Shown piece by piece: positions 28,342 through 36,311 of a DNA stretch of 64,000 bases; positions within the stretch are counted from its first letter, which is position 1; the number at the start of each line of letters is the position of its first letter. The notes under the pieces are model-generated. The model ran no database searches. It saw only the letters and a list, made by a program, of their open reading frames with translations, and had not been told where the DNA came from. Both the position numbers and the translations under genes were made by a program. Location of the stretch: the NCBI GenBank assembly GCA_041392125.1, contig JAWKMR010000003.1, positions 62,001 to 126,000 of the forward strand, written 5' to 3'. The DNA is from Halomarinibacterium sp041392125 (GTDB lineage: Bacteria > Bacteroidota > Bacteroidia > Flavobacteriales > Flavobacteriaceae).

Positions 28342-29574
28342 CTACTCTTCAAATTCTTCTTTTAATATATTAATAACTTCCTGAATGGTTTCTTCTTCAA
28401 GATCGGTACTGTTTACTAAAAATGCAACGTCTTTTTCGAGGACACTTTTCGCAGTATCGAGCCCAATTTTCTTAAATTCATCAATAATCCACTGTTCTAT
28501 TTCGTCAGAAAATTCGGTTAATTCCACATCTTCTTCAGCACCTTCACGAAGCACATCTATTTCGTATCCGGTAAGTTGCCCTGCTAGACGAATATTATGC
28601 CCTCCACGACCTATTGCTTTTGAAACTTCTTCCGGTTTAAGAATTACTTCTGCACGTTTGGTCGCTTCATTGATGGTTATTGAAGTTACTTTTGCAGGAC
28701 TAAGCGCTCTTGATATGAAGAGATTTAGGTTGTTAGTATAATTAATAACATCAATGTTTTCATTCCCCAGTTCTCTTACAATACCATGAATTCTAGATCC
28801 TTTCATCCCCACACAGGCTCCTACCGGGTCTATTCTATCATCATACGTATCTACAGCTACTTTGGCCTTTTCACCAGGAATTCGCACTACTTTTTTAATG
28901 GTAATAAGCCCATCAAAAACTTCAGGGATTTCTTGTTCAAAAAGTTTTTCCAAGAATAATGGATTTGCGCGAGACATAATAATAGTAGGCTTATTTCCTT
29001 TAAGCTCCACGCTTTCAATAATGCCACGAACGTTATCTCCTTTTCTGAAAAAATCGGAGGGAATTTGTTTTTCTTTCGGAAGGATAATTTCATTTCCTTC
29101 ATCATCTAATAAAATAACTGCGCGATGACGAATATGATGTACTTCTGCCGTGTATATTTCGCCTTCCATATCTTTAAATTGCTTATAGATAATGGTATTA
29201 TCGTGCTCGTGAATTTTGGAGATAAGGTTTTGGCGTAATGCTAAGATAGAACGACGCCCCAAATCTATGAGTTTTACTTCTTCGGCAACATCTTCACCAA
29301 TTTCAAAATCCTCTTCAATTTTACGGGCTTCGCTCAACGAAATTTCGGCAAGAGGATCTTCAACTTCGCCATCGGCAACCACAATGCGGTTTCTCCAAAT
29401 TTCCAAATCACCTTTATCCGGATTCACAATAATATCGAAGTTATCGTCACTTCCGTATTTTTTCTTCAAAGCGTTTCTAAAAACATCTTCCAGTATCGCC
29501 ATAAGCGTTACTCTGTCTATTTGTTTGTCGTCTTTAAATTCTGAGAACGATTCAATCAACGCTAAATTTTCCAT
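28342..29574 (-). CDS. nusA: Transcription termination/antitermination factor NusA
   Basis: NusA binds RNA polymerase and nascent RNA and modulates pausing, termination and antitermination. The 410 residues contain the N-terminal RNAP-binding domain (ALIESFSEFKDDKQIDRV), an S1 domain (about 130-200; GEIYTAEVHHIRHRAVILL) and two KH domains (about 230-345; DPVGACVGMKGSRIHGIV, EVSKAIGRGGHNIRLAGQL). The acidic C-terminal repeats of enterobacterial NusA are absent, as is usual in this phylum. It starts six bases after rimP and precedes infB by 57 bases. Confidence 0.97.
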   Translation of the reverse strand: MENLALIESFSEFKDDKQIDRVTLMAILEDVFRNALKKKYGSDDNFDIIVNPDKGDLEIWRNRIVVADGEVEDPLAEISLSEARKIEEDFEIGEDVAEEVKLIDLGRRSILALRQNLISKIHEHDNTIIYKQFKDMEGEIYTAEVHHIRHRAVILLDDEGNEIILPKEKQIPSDFFRKGDNVRGIIESVELKGNKPTIIMSRANPLFLEKLFEQEIPEVFDGLITIKKVVRIPGEKAKVAVDTYDDRIDPVGACVGMKGSRIHGIVRELGNENIDVINYTNNLNLFISRALSPAKVTSITINEATKRAEVILKPEEVSKAIGRGGHNIRLAGQLTGYEIDVLREGAEEDVELTEFSDEIEQWIIDEFKKIGLDTAKSVLEKDVAFLVNSTDLEEETIQEVINILKEEFEE

Positions 29575-29580
29575 AAGCTG

Positions 29581-30042
29581 TTACTTAAATTTAATCATCA
29601 CTTTTGCTTCTACAATGGTTGAATACGGAATAGTTTCTTCCTTTTCAACAGTTATTTTTCCTTTTCCGGAAGGTTTTGGTTCTTTGTCTTTCCATTGAAG
29701 TTTTATAGCTTCATCGGTAGCTTCAACCAGTATTCCTTCCAGTGTTTTTTGTGGTATCTTTACTTTTAAGTCTCTACCTACATTTTTTTTATATTGTCGT
29801 ATCTGAACCAAAGGCTCTGTCACTCCGGCAGATAATACTTCCAACGAAAAGTCCTCTTCTTCTCGATCCAGATGATGTTCTATCGCTCTGCTTATATCCA
29901 TGCAATTTTGAACACTAACCGCCCCATCTCCATCGATAACAATTTGAATATGGTTGGCTGCAGAGACTGAGAGTGAAATAAGAAACAATGTTGGATTTTC
30001 ATTCAATGCTTTTACAAGCAGTTTTTCAACTTTCTCCTTCAT
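29581..30042 (-). CDS. rimP: Ribosome maturation factor RimP
   Basis: RimP assists assembly of the 30S subunit. The 153 residues show the N-terminal alpha/beta domain (VIDGDGAVSVQNCMDISRAI; EDFSLEVLSAGVTEPL) followed by a C-terminal Sm-like barrel (about 85-153). It heads the rimP-nusA-infB operon and is preceded by a leader with a terminator-like hairpin (30054-30080). Confidence 0.95.
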   Translation of the reverse strand: MKEKVEKLLVKALNENPTLFLISLSVSAANHIQIVIDGDGAVSVQNCMDISRAIEHHLDREEEDFSLEVLSAGVTEPLVQIRQYKKNVGRDLKVKIPQKTLEGILVEATDEAIKLQWKDKEPKPSGKGKITVEKEETIPYSTIVEAKVMIKFK

Positions 30043-30053
30043 AAATTAGGCTA

Positions 30054-30080
30054 TAAAAAGAGGGGACTTTATGTCCCCTC
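30054..30080 (-). promoter_or_regulatory. Terminator-like attenuator hairpin in the rimP-nusA-infB leader
   Basis: A perfect eight-base-pair stem (GAGGGGAC / GTCCCCTC, 30060-30067 and 30073-30080) with a five-base loop is followed on the minus strand by C and five T. It lies between a -7 box (30106-30113) and the rimP start at 30042, so it would interrupt the operon's own leader. No minus-strand gene ends just upstream that would need it as a terminator. Confidence 0.7.
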
Positions 30081-30105
30081 ACCTATTGTTCTGATAATTT
30101 CGGTG

Positions 30106-30113
30106 CAAATATA
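30106..30113 (-). promoter_or_regulatory. -7 box of the rimP-nusA-infB operon
   Basis: TATATTTG on the minus strand matches TAnnTTTG and would give a leader of about 58 bases containing the hairpin. No clear TTG element is seen upstream. Confidence 0.5.
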
Positions 30114-30189
30114 CTATATTTTTTTTGATAATAAAAATATTGCCATCTCTTTAGATTTTTGTACTTTAAGGGTAAGAAAAAACCTTCTA

Positions 30190-31008
30190 ATGAAACGAAT
30201 TTTACTTCCAACAGATTTCTCTGCCCAAGCCGAAAATGCCCTTAAAGTTGCCGTGCAAATGGCAAAAAAAAACGATAGTGAAATTTACTTGCTTCATTCT
30301 ATGGAAATGCCCTTACATCTTGCTAATAGCAATAAAGGTGCATTACCTGAAGCTTTGTTTTTCATAAAACTTGCCGAGAAAAAATTCAATGAGTTATTAA
30401 AAAAGCCCTATTTAAAAGGGATAAAAATTAATGAAACTATAGGCCATGGAGAAATCTATAATGATATTCTGGAAACGGTAAAAACAAACAAGATAGATTT
30501 AATCGTTATGGGGTCTCACGGATCCAGCGGATTCCGGGAAATGTTCATAGGCAGTAACACCGAAAAAGTAGTTCGAACTTCAGAAATTCCGGTACTTGTA
30601 ATTAAAAATGATCACAAAAAATTTGAAGTAAAAGACTTTGTTTTTGCAACCGATTTCTCTAATGAGTGTAAAAAGCCATTTGAAGTAGCCTTAAAGTTTG
30701 CCGAAAATTTTGGAGCAACTTTACACTTACTTTATGTAAATACGCCCAGCGGATTTACCACTTCAGCCGATGCTAAAAAAATGATGGCTGCCTTTATTAA
30801 AGGAGTGAAATATCCTAATTACACCTTAAATATTTACAATGATACTTCAGTAGAAAAAGGGGTGTTGGGTTTTGCTAAAGATACCCAAGCACAGCTTATA
30901 GGTATGAGTACTCACGGCAGAAAAGGCATCTCCCATTTCTTTAACGGGAGTGTAAGTGAAGACCTCGTAAATCATGCCAATATGCCCGTCATGACTTTCA
31001 AGATTTAA
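30190..31008 (+). CDS. Tandem universal stress protein (UspA family)
   Basis: Two UspA domains in one 272-residue chain (about 1-140 and 145-272). Domain 1 ends with the nucleotide-binding pattern GSHGSSGFREMFIGSNTEKV (GxxG-x9-GS), suggesting ATP binding; domain 2 has a similar GMSTHGRKGISHFFNGSVSE. The function is cytoplasmic stress tolerance, with details unknown. I start at the ATG at 30190 (MKRILLPTDFSAQAENAL), the canonical Usp N-terminus; the frame upstream to 30103 overlaps the promoter region of rimP and has no family similarity. Confidence 0.93.
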   Translation: MKRILLPTDFSAQAENALKVAVQMAKKNDSEIYLLHSMEMPLHLANSNKGALPEALFFIKLAEKKFNELLKKPYLKGIKINETIGHGEIYNDILETVKTNKIDLIVMGSHGSSGFREMFIGSNTEKVVRTSEIPVLVIKNDHKKFEVKDFVFATDFSNECKKPFEVALKFAENFGATLHLLYVNTPSGFTTSADAKKMMAAFIKGVKYPNYTLNIYNDTSVEKGVLGFAKDTQAQLIGMSTHGRKGISHFFNGSVSEDLVNHANMPVMTFKI

Positions 31009-31030
31009 ATCCTTTCATTTTCAATTTTCA

Positions 31031-31063
31031 TAAAGCCCTTTCAATACTGAAGGGGCTTTTTTG
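31031..31063 (+). terminator. Intrinsic terminator after the Usp gene
   Basis: The stem AAAGCCCTTT / AAGGGGCTTT (one G-T pair) is followed by a T run, 23 bases after the stop codon. Confidence 0.85.
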
Positions 31064-31242
31064 ATTTACAATTGTTAAATTTTATAAGCAGAATGTAAGC
31101 ATTTTAACAAAATTTAAGTTAATCGTATTTTAAAAAGGGTTAAACCTTGTTAAAGTCCTATAGATAAAAAAAACAATAGGTAATTTGGGATAAATTGTTA
31201 ATGAAAATTAGCAGTAGTATATTAATAACCAAAACTTAAATT

Positions 31243-31707
31243 ATGAGAACTGTAAAAAGAATAATCTTAATTACTGTAGTATTTTTTGTAGCAAGTATCA
31301 ATGCTCAAACAGACAATAAACAAGTAATAAATGAAAGCAAAGTGAACAAATTCTCTGTAAAAAGTGAAAAAGGAGTAGTAGACTACGTTGTTAGAATAGA
31401 TACTAAATCTACTAGTTATGTAAAAATGGATAATCTTACAGAAAAGGAAACAACCCGCCTAAAGGATAACGCCATGGTAGTAACTACCATTAATGTAGAT
31501 AGTGATAAAGATCCTTTTTATGACAATGCTTTTACGTTAACCTATCCATCTTCCAAAGATAATACGGTAAAAGTACAACCCACCACTTCCGGATTTAATA
31601 TTATCGTTGCAGGTGAGATATTGCAATATGATTTTATTCAGAAAGTATGCGATGTTCCAGAGGGCTGTCCCGTTAAGGTTGATATGATTAAAATTTCAAA
31701 AAGTTAA
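31243..31707 (+). CDS. Exported protein of unknown function (154 aa)
   Basis: I do not recognise a family. A signal peptide is clear (MRTVKRIILITVVFFVASINAQ, cleavage after about residue 21 at NAQ-T); there is no lipobox. The mature part is polar, probably all-beta, with two Cys close together near the C-terminus (CDVPEGC), which could form a disulfide in the periplasm. It is a single gene, preceded by about 235 AT-rich bases after the Usp terminator and followed by a strong bidirectional terminator shared with tRNA-Gln. Confidence 0.75.
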   Translation: MRTVKRIILITVVFFVASINAQTDNKQVINESKVNKFSVKSEKGVVDYVVRIDTKSTSYVKMDNLTEKETTRLKDNAMVVTTINVDSDKDPFYDNAFTLTYPSSKDNTVKVQPTTSGFNIIVAGEILQYDFIQKVCDVPEGCPVKVDMIKISKS

Positions 31708-31733
31708 TTATTAAACTTAACGTCTATATAAAG

Positions 31734-31767
31734 AAAAATCCCAACTTATGTCAAGTTGGGATTTTTT
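31734..31767. terminator. Bidirectional terminator between the 154-aa gene and tRNA-Gln
   Basis: A perfect stem (AAAATCCCAACTT / AAGTTGGGATTTT) is flanked by A and T runs and abuts the 3' end of the tRNA on the other strand. Confidence 0.9.
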
Positions 31768-31768
31768 G

Positions 31769-31841
31769 TTGGCCTACTAGGGCTCGAACCTAGACTCTTC
31801 TGAACCAAAATCAGACGTGTTGCCAGTTACACCATAGGCCA
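31769..31841 (-). tRNA. tRNA-Gln (anticodon TTG)
   Basis: On the minus strand a 73-base cloverleaf is visible: acceptor TGGCCTA pairing with TAGGCCA plus discriminator A, anticodon loop centred on TTG (GATTTTGGTTC), and T arm CTAGG-TTCGAGC-CCTAG. CCA is not encoded. A good promoter (31859-31888) and a terminator flank it, so it is transcribed alone. Confidence 0.96.
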
Positions 31842-31858
31842 ATTCCATAATGTGGGCG

Positions 31859-31888
31859 CAAATTTAATACAAACTTTGGGTTGCACAA
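31859..31888 (-). promoter_or_regulatory. tRNA-Gln promoter
   Basis: On the minus strand TTG, 19 bases, TAAATTTG is an exact match to the Bacteroidota consensus TTG-N(17-23)-TAnnTTTG. The start of transcription is expected about ten bases before the tRNA. It is the clearest example in the window, with the rplM promoter. Confidence 0.85.
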
Positions 31889-32017
31889 ATTATTTACTGA
31901 AAAAAGTATTTATCCATTTATTTTAAAAATATCTTTTGTTTCGTTCCGTTAGTATTTTTTTATCATACCCCTTAACTATATTATTAGTAAATTAGTCCCA
32001 ACAAAATATACTGTTAC

Positions 32018-35000
32018 ATGCTCGATTTTAACTTTAGTAAATGGAATAAAATTATTGGTTGGTTGGTTTTTTTAGTTGCATTAACCACTTATTGGCTTAC
32101 GGTTGAACCTACGGTCAGTTTTTGGGATGCCGGCGAGTATATTACCACCTCCAGTAATTTGGAAGTAGGACACCCTCCCGGAGCTCCTCTATACCAATTA
32201 TTAGGTGCCTTCTTTTCCATTTTCGCTATGGATGCCTCCAGCGTTGCGTTAACCATTAATTTAATGTCTGTTTTTGCAAGTGCCTTTACCATACTTTTTA
32301 TGTTTTGGTCGCTTACCCTATTATTGACCAATCTTGTTTCCAAACAAACCGAAATTACAAAAAACAATGCTATAGCCATCCTCGGAAGTGCAGCTGTGGG
32401 GTCACTTGCCTTTACTTTTACAGATAGTTTTTGGTTCTCTGCGGTTGAAGCTGAAGTGTATGCATCCGCCGCATGCATGATGTCCATTATGTTTTATTGT
32501 GGATTACGCTGGGAGCGAGAAATGTTTACGCCCAGAGGCGATCGTTGGCTTATTTTAATAGCCTTTATCATCGGACTTTCTTTCGGGGTACATTTTATGG
32601 CACTATTAACCATTCCTGCCATTGGCTTTTTGTATTTTTTCAAAAAATATAAAACGGTAACTACAAAGAATTTTATCGTGGCTAATATCGTGGTAGTTGC
32701 CATATTATTATTCATATTTAAGTTGTTGCTTCCTATGACAATGAAGTTTTTTAGTGCTATGGAATTATTTTTCGTAAACACTATAAGACTTCCCTTTAAT
32801 TCAGGAACTATTTTCGCAGGACTTCTTTTTATAACCCTTTTTTACTTCGGATTAAAATACACTCAAAAAAAGGGATATGCTACCTTCAATACTGTTATTC
32901 TGTGTGTCCTTTTCATCTTTATTGGTTTCTCCAGTTGGTTAATGCTTCCTATTCGGGCCAACGCCGGTACGGTAATTAATGAAAACAACCCCAACAATGC
33001 CAGAGAACTTTTAGCTTATTATAACCGTGAACAGTACCAAGAAACGCACTTATTCTATGGCCCTCAATTTACTGAAGAATATGCGGGTCTGGATCCTGAT
33101 AATCCATACAAAGATGATAAGCCCAAATATGAAAAAGACAAAGCGACCCGTAAGTACATTATTGTAAACGAATGGAAAAATGCCGCTCAAAATACCGATG
33201 ATGCACAAAAAGCAATTTTACCGCGAATGTGGAGTGCAGAACACGCGAATAATTATTTGGAATACACCAACGGACTTGAATTTGGGATAAAAAGAGAATA
33301 TCGAAACGAGCAACGTTTGGTAGATGAAGTAGCAAAATTTAAAGAAGCTCATCAAAACGGATTGGTAGATGGAGACGATTATAATGATTTTTTAAGACAG
33401 TTTGGGGCATTTCTGGACATCAAAAAACCTACGTTTATTGACAACATGAAGTTTATGTTCGTTTTTCAATTCGGAAAAATGTACTGGCGCTATTTTATGT
33501 GGAATTTTACCGGACGCCAAAATGATGTGCAGTGGCAAGGAGGAAACTTAAATGGAAATTGGATTAGCGGTATTCAATTTATTGACGATTGGCAACTGGG
33601 CTCGCAAGATAATCTCCCGAAGGATTTAAAAGAAAACAAAGCGAGAAACACCTATTATTTTCTACCCTTAATTTTAGGAATTTTAGGATTGGTTTTTCAC
33701 GCCAAAAATGATAAAAAAAGCTTTTGGGTGCTCATGGTGCTTTTCCTTTTTACAGGATTGGCCCTTAAAGTATATCTTAACGAACGACCCTTCGAGCCTC
33801 GTGAACGTGATTATGCCGTAGTTGGGTCTTTTTATGTTTTCGCTATGTGGATTGGTTTTGGCGTGTATGCTCTTTACGAACTGATAAAAGAATATGTACA
33901 ACCAAAAATTGCTTTGCCTGTTGTTTTGGTGGTTACTACTTTAGCGGGACCGGTACTTTTAGCTTCACAAAACTGGGATGACCACGATCGCTCAGGACGC
34001 TTTACCGCAAATTCTATGGGGCGAATGTATCTCGATTCTTGTGATGAAAACGCCATACTTTTTACCATAGGCGATAATGATACTTTCGCATTATGGTATC
34101 AACAAAATGTGGAAAAATACCGTCAGGATGTGCGTATCGTAAATACCAGTCTATTTCAAACAGACTGGTACATAGATGATATGAAGAAAAAAGCCTTCAG
34201 CAGCGATCCTATTCCCTCACAGCTTACCCATGAACAATATCGTTATGGGGTGAGAGATGTTATTGCGCATCAAGAAACCAAACAAGACACAGTAGATATA
34301 AAAACTTGGATGAATTGGGTTGCTAGTGAAAATCCTTTAACTAAAATTGAGCTTAATAGTGGTCAGTTTATAAGTTCGTTCCCTTCAAAAGTGATTCGCA
34401 TTCCGGTAGATAAAGAGGCTGTATTGAAAAATGGAATTGTAGCCGAAAAAGATGCCGATAAAATAGTTTCGGACATTTATATTACCCTAAAAGGGGACTA
34501 TGTGTATAAAAACCGAACGTTAATGCTGGATATTATTGCTAATAACAATTGGGAACGACCTATTTATTTTAGTGGGGGTGCTTTTGGCGATGATGACTAT
34601 TTATGGATGAAAGATTATTTACAGCTCGATGGAGTAGTTTATAAACTGGTTCCTATAAAAACACCGGTAGATAAGAGAAATCCTTTCGATATGGGGCGAA
34701 TAGACAGTGATAAAATGTACGATATTGTCATGAGCTGGGATTGGGGAAATAGTGGCAATCCCGATATATATCACGATACTGAAACCCGAAGAAACGGTAT
34801 TACCTACCGTAGCAATTTAGCCCGACTTGCCGATGTTTTAATAAAAGAAGGCAAAAAAGAAAAGGCAGAAAAAATACTTGACCTCGCTATGGAAAAAATG
34901 CCTGTGAAGTATTTTGAATACTATTCATTACTTGAGCCCTATATATTTAACTACTACGAGCTTGAAAAAACAGAAAAAGCTCGAAAAGTATTTGAAGAAA

Positions 35001-35308
35001 CTGCCGCTATATATCAAAGCTATGTTGCCTATTACGGAAATATGCCTATGGAAGAGCAAGGAGAGAACCTTCAAGAGATCTACTCGAAATTAAATCAATA
35101 CGAAAGTTTGGTAGAAATCGTCTATGTCTATGATACTGATGAATATTACCAACAACAAAAACAGGTATTCAAAAACTATTTACAACCTTTTAAAGGATTA
35201 TTTGCACGATTGAATATGAATATTGATGAAGAATTTTTACAAAAAGAACGAATTACAGAAAAACTATTGGATTCCCTCATGGGAGAAGACTCAACGAGTA
35301 CCGAGTAA
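32018..35308 (+). CDS. DUF2723 (GT117-type) membrane glycosyltransferase, possible protein O-mannosyltransferase
   Basis: A 1096-residue membrane protein. The N-terminal half (about 10-320) has about nine helices with the DUF2723 signature: WLTVEPTVSFWDAGEYI, then TTSSNLEVGHPPGAPLYQLLG, near 28-64. More helices lie at about 545-640, and the C-terminal 450 residues are soluble with TPR-like helices at the end (about 950-1070). DUF2723 includes human TMEM260, a protein O-mannosyltransferase; Bacteroidota O-glycosylate many exported proteins, so a similar role in the periplasm is plausible but not shown here. The stop overlaps the start of the deacetylase gene (TAATG). Confidence 0.88.
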   Translation: MLDFNFSKWNKIIGWLVFLVALTTYWLTVEPTVSFWDAGEYITTSSNLEVGHPPGAPLYQLLGAFFSIFAMDASSVALTINLMSVFASAFTILFMFWSLTLLLTNLVSKQTEITKNNAIAILGSAAVGSLAFTFTDSFWFSAVEAEVYASAACMMSIMFYCGLRWEREMFTPRGDRWLILIAFIIGLSFGVHFMALLTIPAIGFLYFFKKYKTVTTKNFIVANIVVVAILLFIFKLLLPMTMKFFSAMELFFVNTIRLPFNSGTIFAGLLFITLFYFGLKYTQKKGYATFNTVILCVLFIFIGFSSWLMLPIRANAGTVINENNPNNARELLAYYNREQYQETHLFYGPQFTEEYAGLDPDNPYKDDKPKYEKDKATRKYIIVNEWKNAAQNTDDAQKAILPRMWSAEHANNYLEYTNGLEFGIKREYRNEQRLVDEVAKFKEAHQNGLVDGDDYNDFLRQFGAFLDIKKPTFIDNMKFMFVFQFGKMYWRYFMWNFTGRQNDVQWQGGNLNGNWISGIQFIDDWQLGSQDNLPKDLKENKARNTYYFLPLILGILGLVFHAKNDKKSFWVLMVLFLFTGLALKVYLNERPFEPRERDYAVVGSFYVFAMWIGFGVYALYELIKEYVQPKIALPVVLVVTTLAGPVLLASQNWDDHDRSGRFTANSMGRMYLDSCDENAILFTIGDNDTFALWYQQNVEKYRQDVRIVNTSLFQTDWYIDDMKKKAFSSDPIPSQLTHEQYRYGVRDVIAHQETKQDTVDIKTWMNWVASENPLTKIELNSGQFISSFPSKVIRIPVDKEAVLKNGIVAEKDADKIVSDIYITLKGDYVYKNRTLMLDIIANNNWERPIYFSGGAFGDDDYLWMKDYLQLDGVVYKLVPIKTPVDKRNPFDMGRIDSDKMYDIVMSWDWGNSGNPDIYHDTETRRNGITYRSNLARLADVLIKEGKKEKAEKILDLAMEKMPVKYFEYYSLLEPYIFNYYELEKTEKARKVFEETAAIYQSYVAYYGNMPMEEQGENLQEIYSKLNQYESLVEIVYVYDTDEYYQQQKQVFKNYLQPFKGLFARLNMNIDEEFLQKERITEKLLDSLMGEDSTSTE

Positions 35309-35964
35309 TGAAAATCTTTTTTCCGAAAACGCCCAAATTTGTTACTTGGCTCTATCCAAAACGAATTTGGGCGTTTTCACGTTCGCAAGATAGCGTCTAT
35401 CTTACTTTTGATGATGGCCCTATTCCGGAAGTGACCCCTTGGGTTTTAGAACAATTACATCAATTTAATGCCAAAGCTACCTTTTTTTGTATTGGCGAAA
35501 ACATTCAAAAACACCCTGAAGTTTTTCAGAAAATAGTGGCTGAAAAACATGCTTTTGGAAACCACACTTTCAATCATTTAAAAGGCACAAAAAACCCCCA
35601 TCAAAAATACCTGGATAATGTACTGGCTTGTGAAGAAATCATCCAACAATATAACAATCCATCAATCCAACCATCTGGCCTCTTTCGTCCTCCCTATGGA
35701 AAACTAACCGTTAAACAAGCTAAAAACCTTCAAAGAAAAGGCTATAAAATAGTGATGTGGGAGGTGCTACCTTACGATTGGGACAATACGGTTTCAAAAG
35801 AAAAATGTCTCCAAAATGTTTTGAAACATATACGCCCCGGAAGCATCATTGTTTTTCATGATAGCTTAAAAGCCGAAAAAAATATGAAATATACCCTGCC
35901 CAGAGTATTAGAATTCATTCAAAAAAAAGGGTGGAAAGCCGAAAAAATTGATGTTGAATTCTAA
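35308..35964 (+). CDS. Polysaccharide deacetylase (NodB/CE4 family)
   Basis: A 218-residue CE4 enzyme, which removes N-acetyl groups from glycans by a metal-dependent mechanism. The catalytic motifs are intact: YLTFDDGPIPE (motif 1, the DD pair), HTFNHLKG (metal-binding H-x3-H, motif 2), LFRPPYGKLT (motif 3), YDWDNTV and IIVFHDSLKA (motif 5). No signal peptide is visible, so its site of action is unclear. Translation is probably coupled to the upstream DUF2723 gene through the TAATG overlap, which suggests a joint role in glycan handling. Confidence 0.92.
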   Translation: MKIFFPKTPKFVTWLYPKRIWAFSRSQDSVYLTFDDGPIPEVTPWVLEQLHQFNAKATFFCIGENIQKHPEVFQKIVAEKHAFGNHTFNHLKGTKNPHQKYLDNVLACEEIIQQYNNPSIQPSGLFRPPYGKLTVKQAKNLQRKGYKIVMWEVLPYDWDNTVSKEKCLQNVLKHIRPGSIIVFHDSLKAEKNMKYTLPRVLEFIQKKGWKAEKIDVEF

Positions 35965-36257
35965 ACAAATTCTTTCACAAGTCCAATAAGGGTATTGGCG
36001 TCTTGCTCGCCACTTTGGCGCCATTTCATTTCGCCGTTTTTGTAAATCATAAGTGTGGGTAGACCTTTCACGCGAAGTGCCTCGGAGAGCTCCTGATTTT
36101 TATCGATATCTATTTTGATAACACGTGCTTTATCCCCCAAAGCTGCAGCTACGTCACGCAAAACCGCATGCATTTCTTTGCAAGCTTCGTCCCATTCCGC
36201 ATAAAAATCGAGTAACACAGGGACATTGGTTTCAATTAATTCTCCAAATTTTGACAT
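35961..36257 (-). CDS. Thioredoxin-fold protein lacking the first active-site Cys
   Basis: A 98-residue single-domain thioredoxin-like protein without signal peptide. The fold landmarks are present: LLDFYAEW, ARVIKIDIDKNQ, the cis-Pro loop GLPTLMIYKNG, and a C-terminal helix. The active-site motif WCGPC is replaced by WDEAC (residues about 22-26), leaving only the second Cys. It therefore cannot form the normal CXXC disulfide and may act as a monothiol or binding protein. The stop codon interlocks with that of the convergent deacetylase gene (CTAA, four-base overlap). Confidence 0.9.
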   Translation of the reverse strand: MSKFGELIETNVPVLLDFYAEWDEACKEMHAVLRDVAAALGDKARVIKIDIDKNQELSEALRVKGLPTLMIYKNGEMKWRQSGEQDANTLIGLVKEFV

Positions 36258-36311
36258 ACGTTTGAAGTATTTCTTTAAAATGCTAACTACAAATATAACA
36301 TTTCCGCTTAA

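Noticed and set aside
30103..30189. Longer start of the universal stress protein
   Set aside because: It would cover the -7 box of the divergent rimP operon, and the Usp domain begins at the ATG at 30190.
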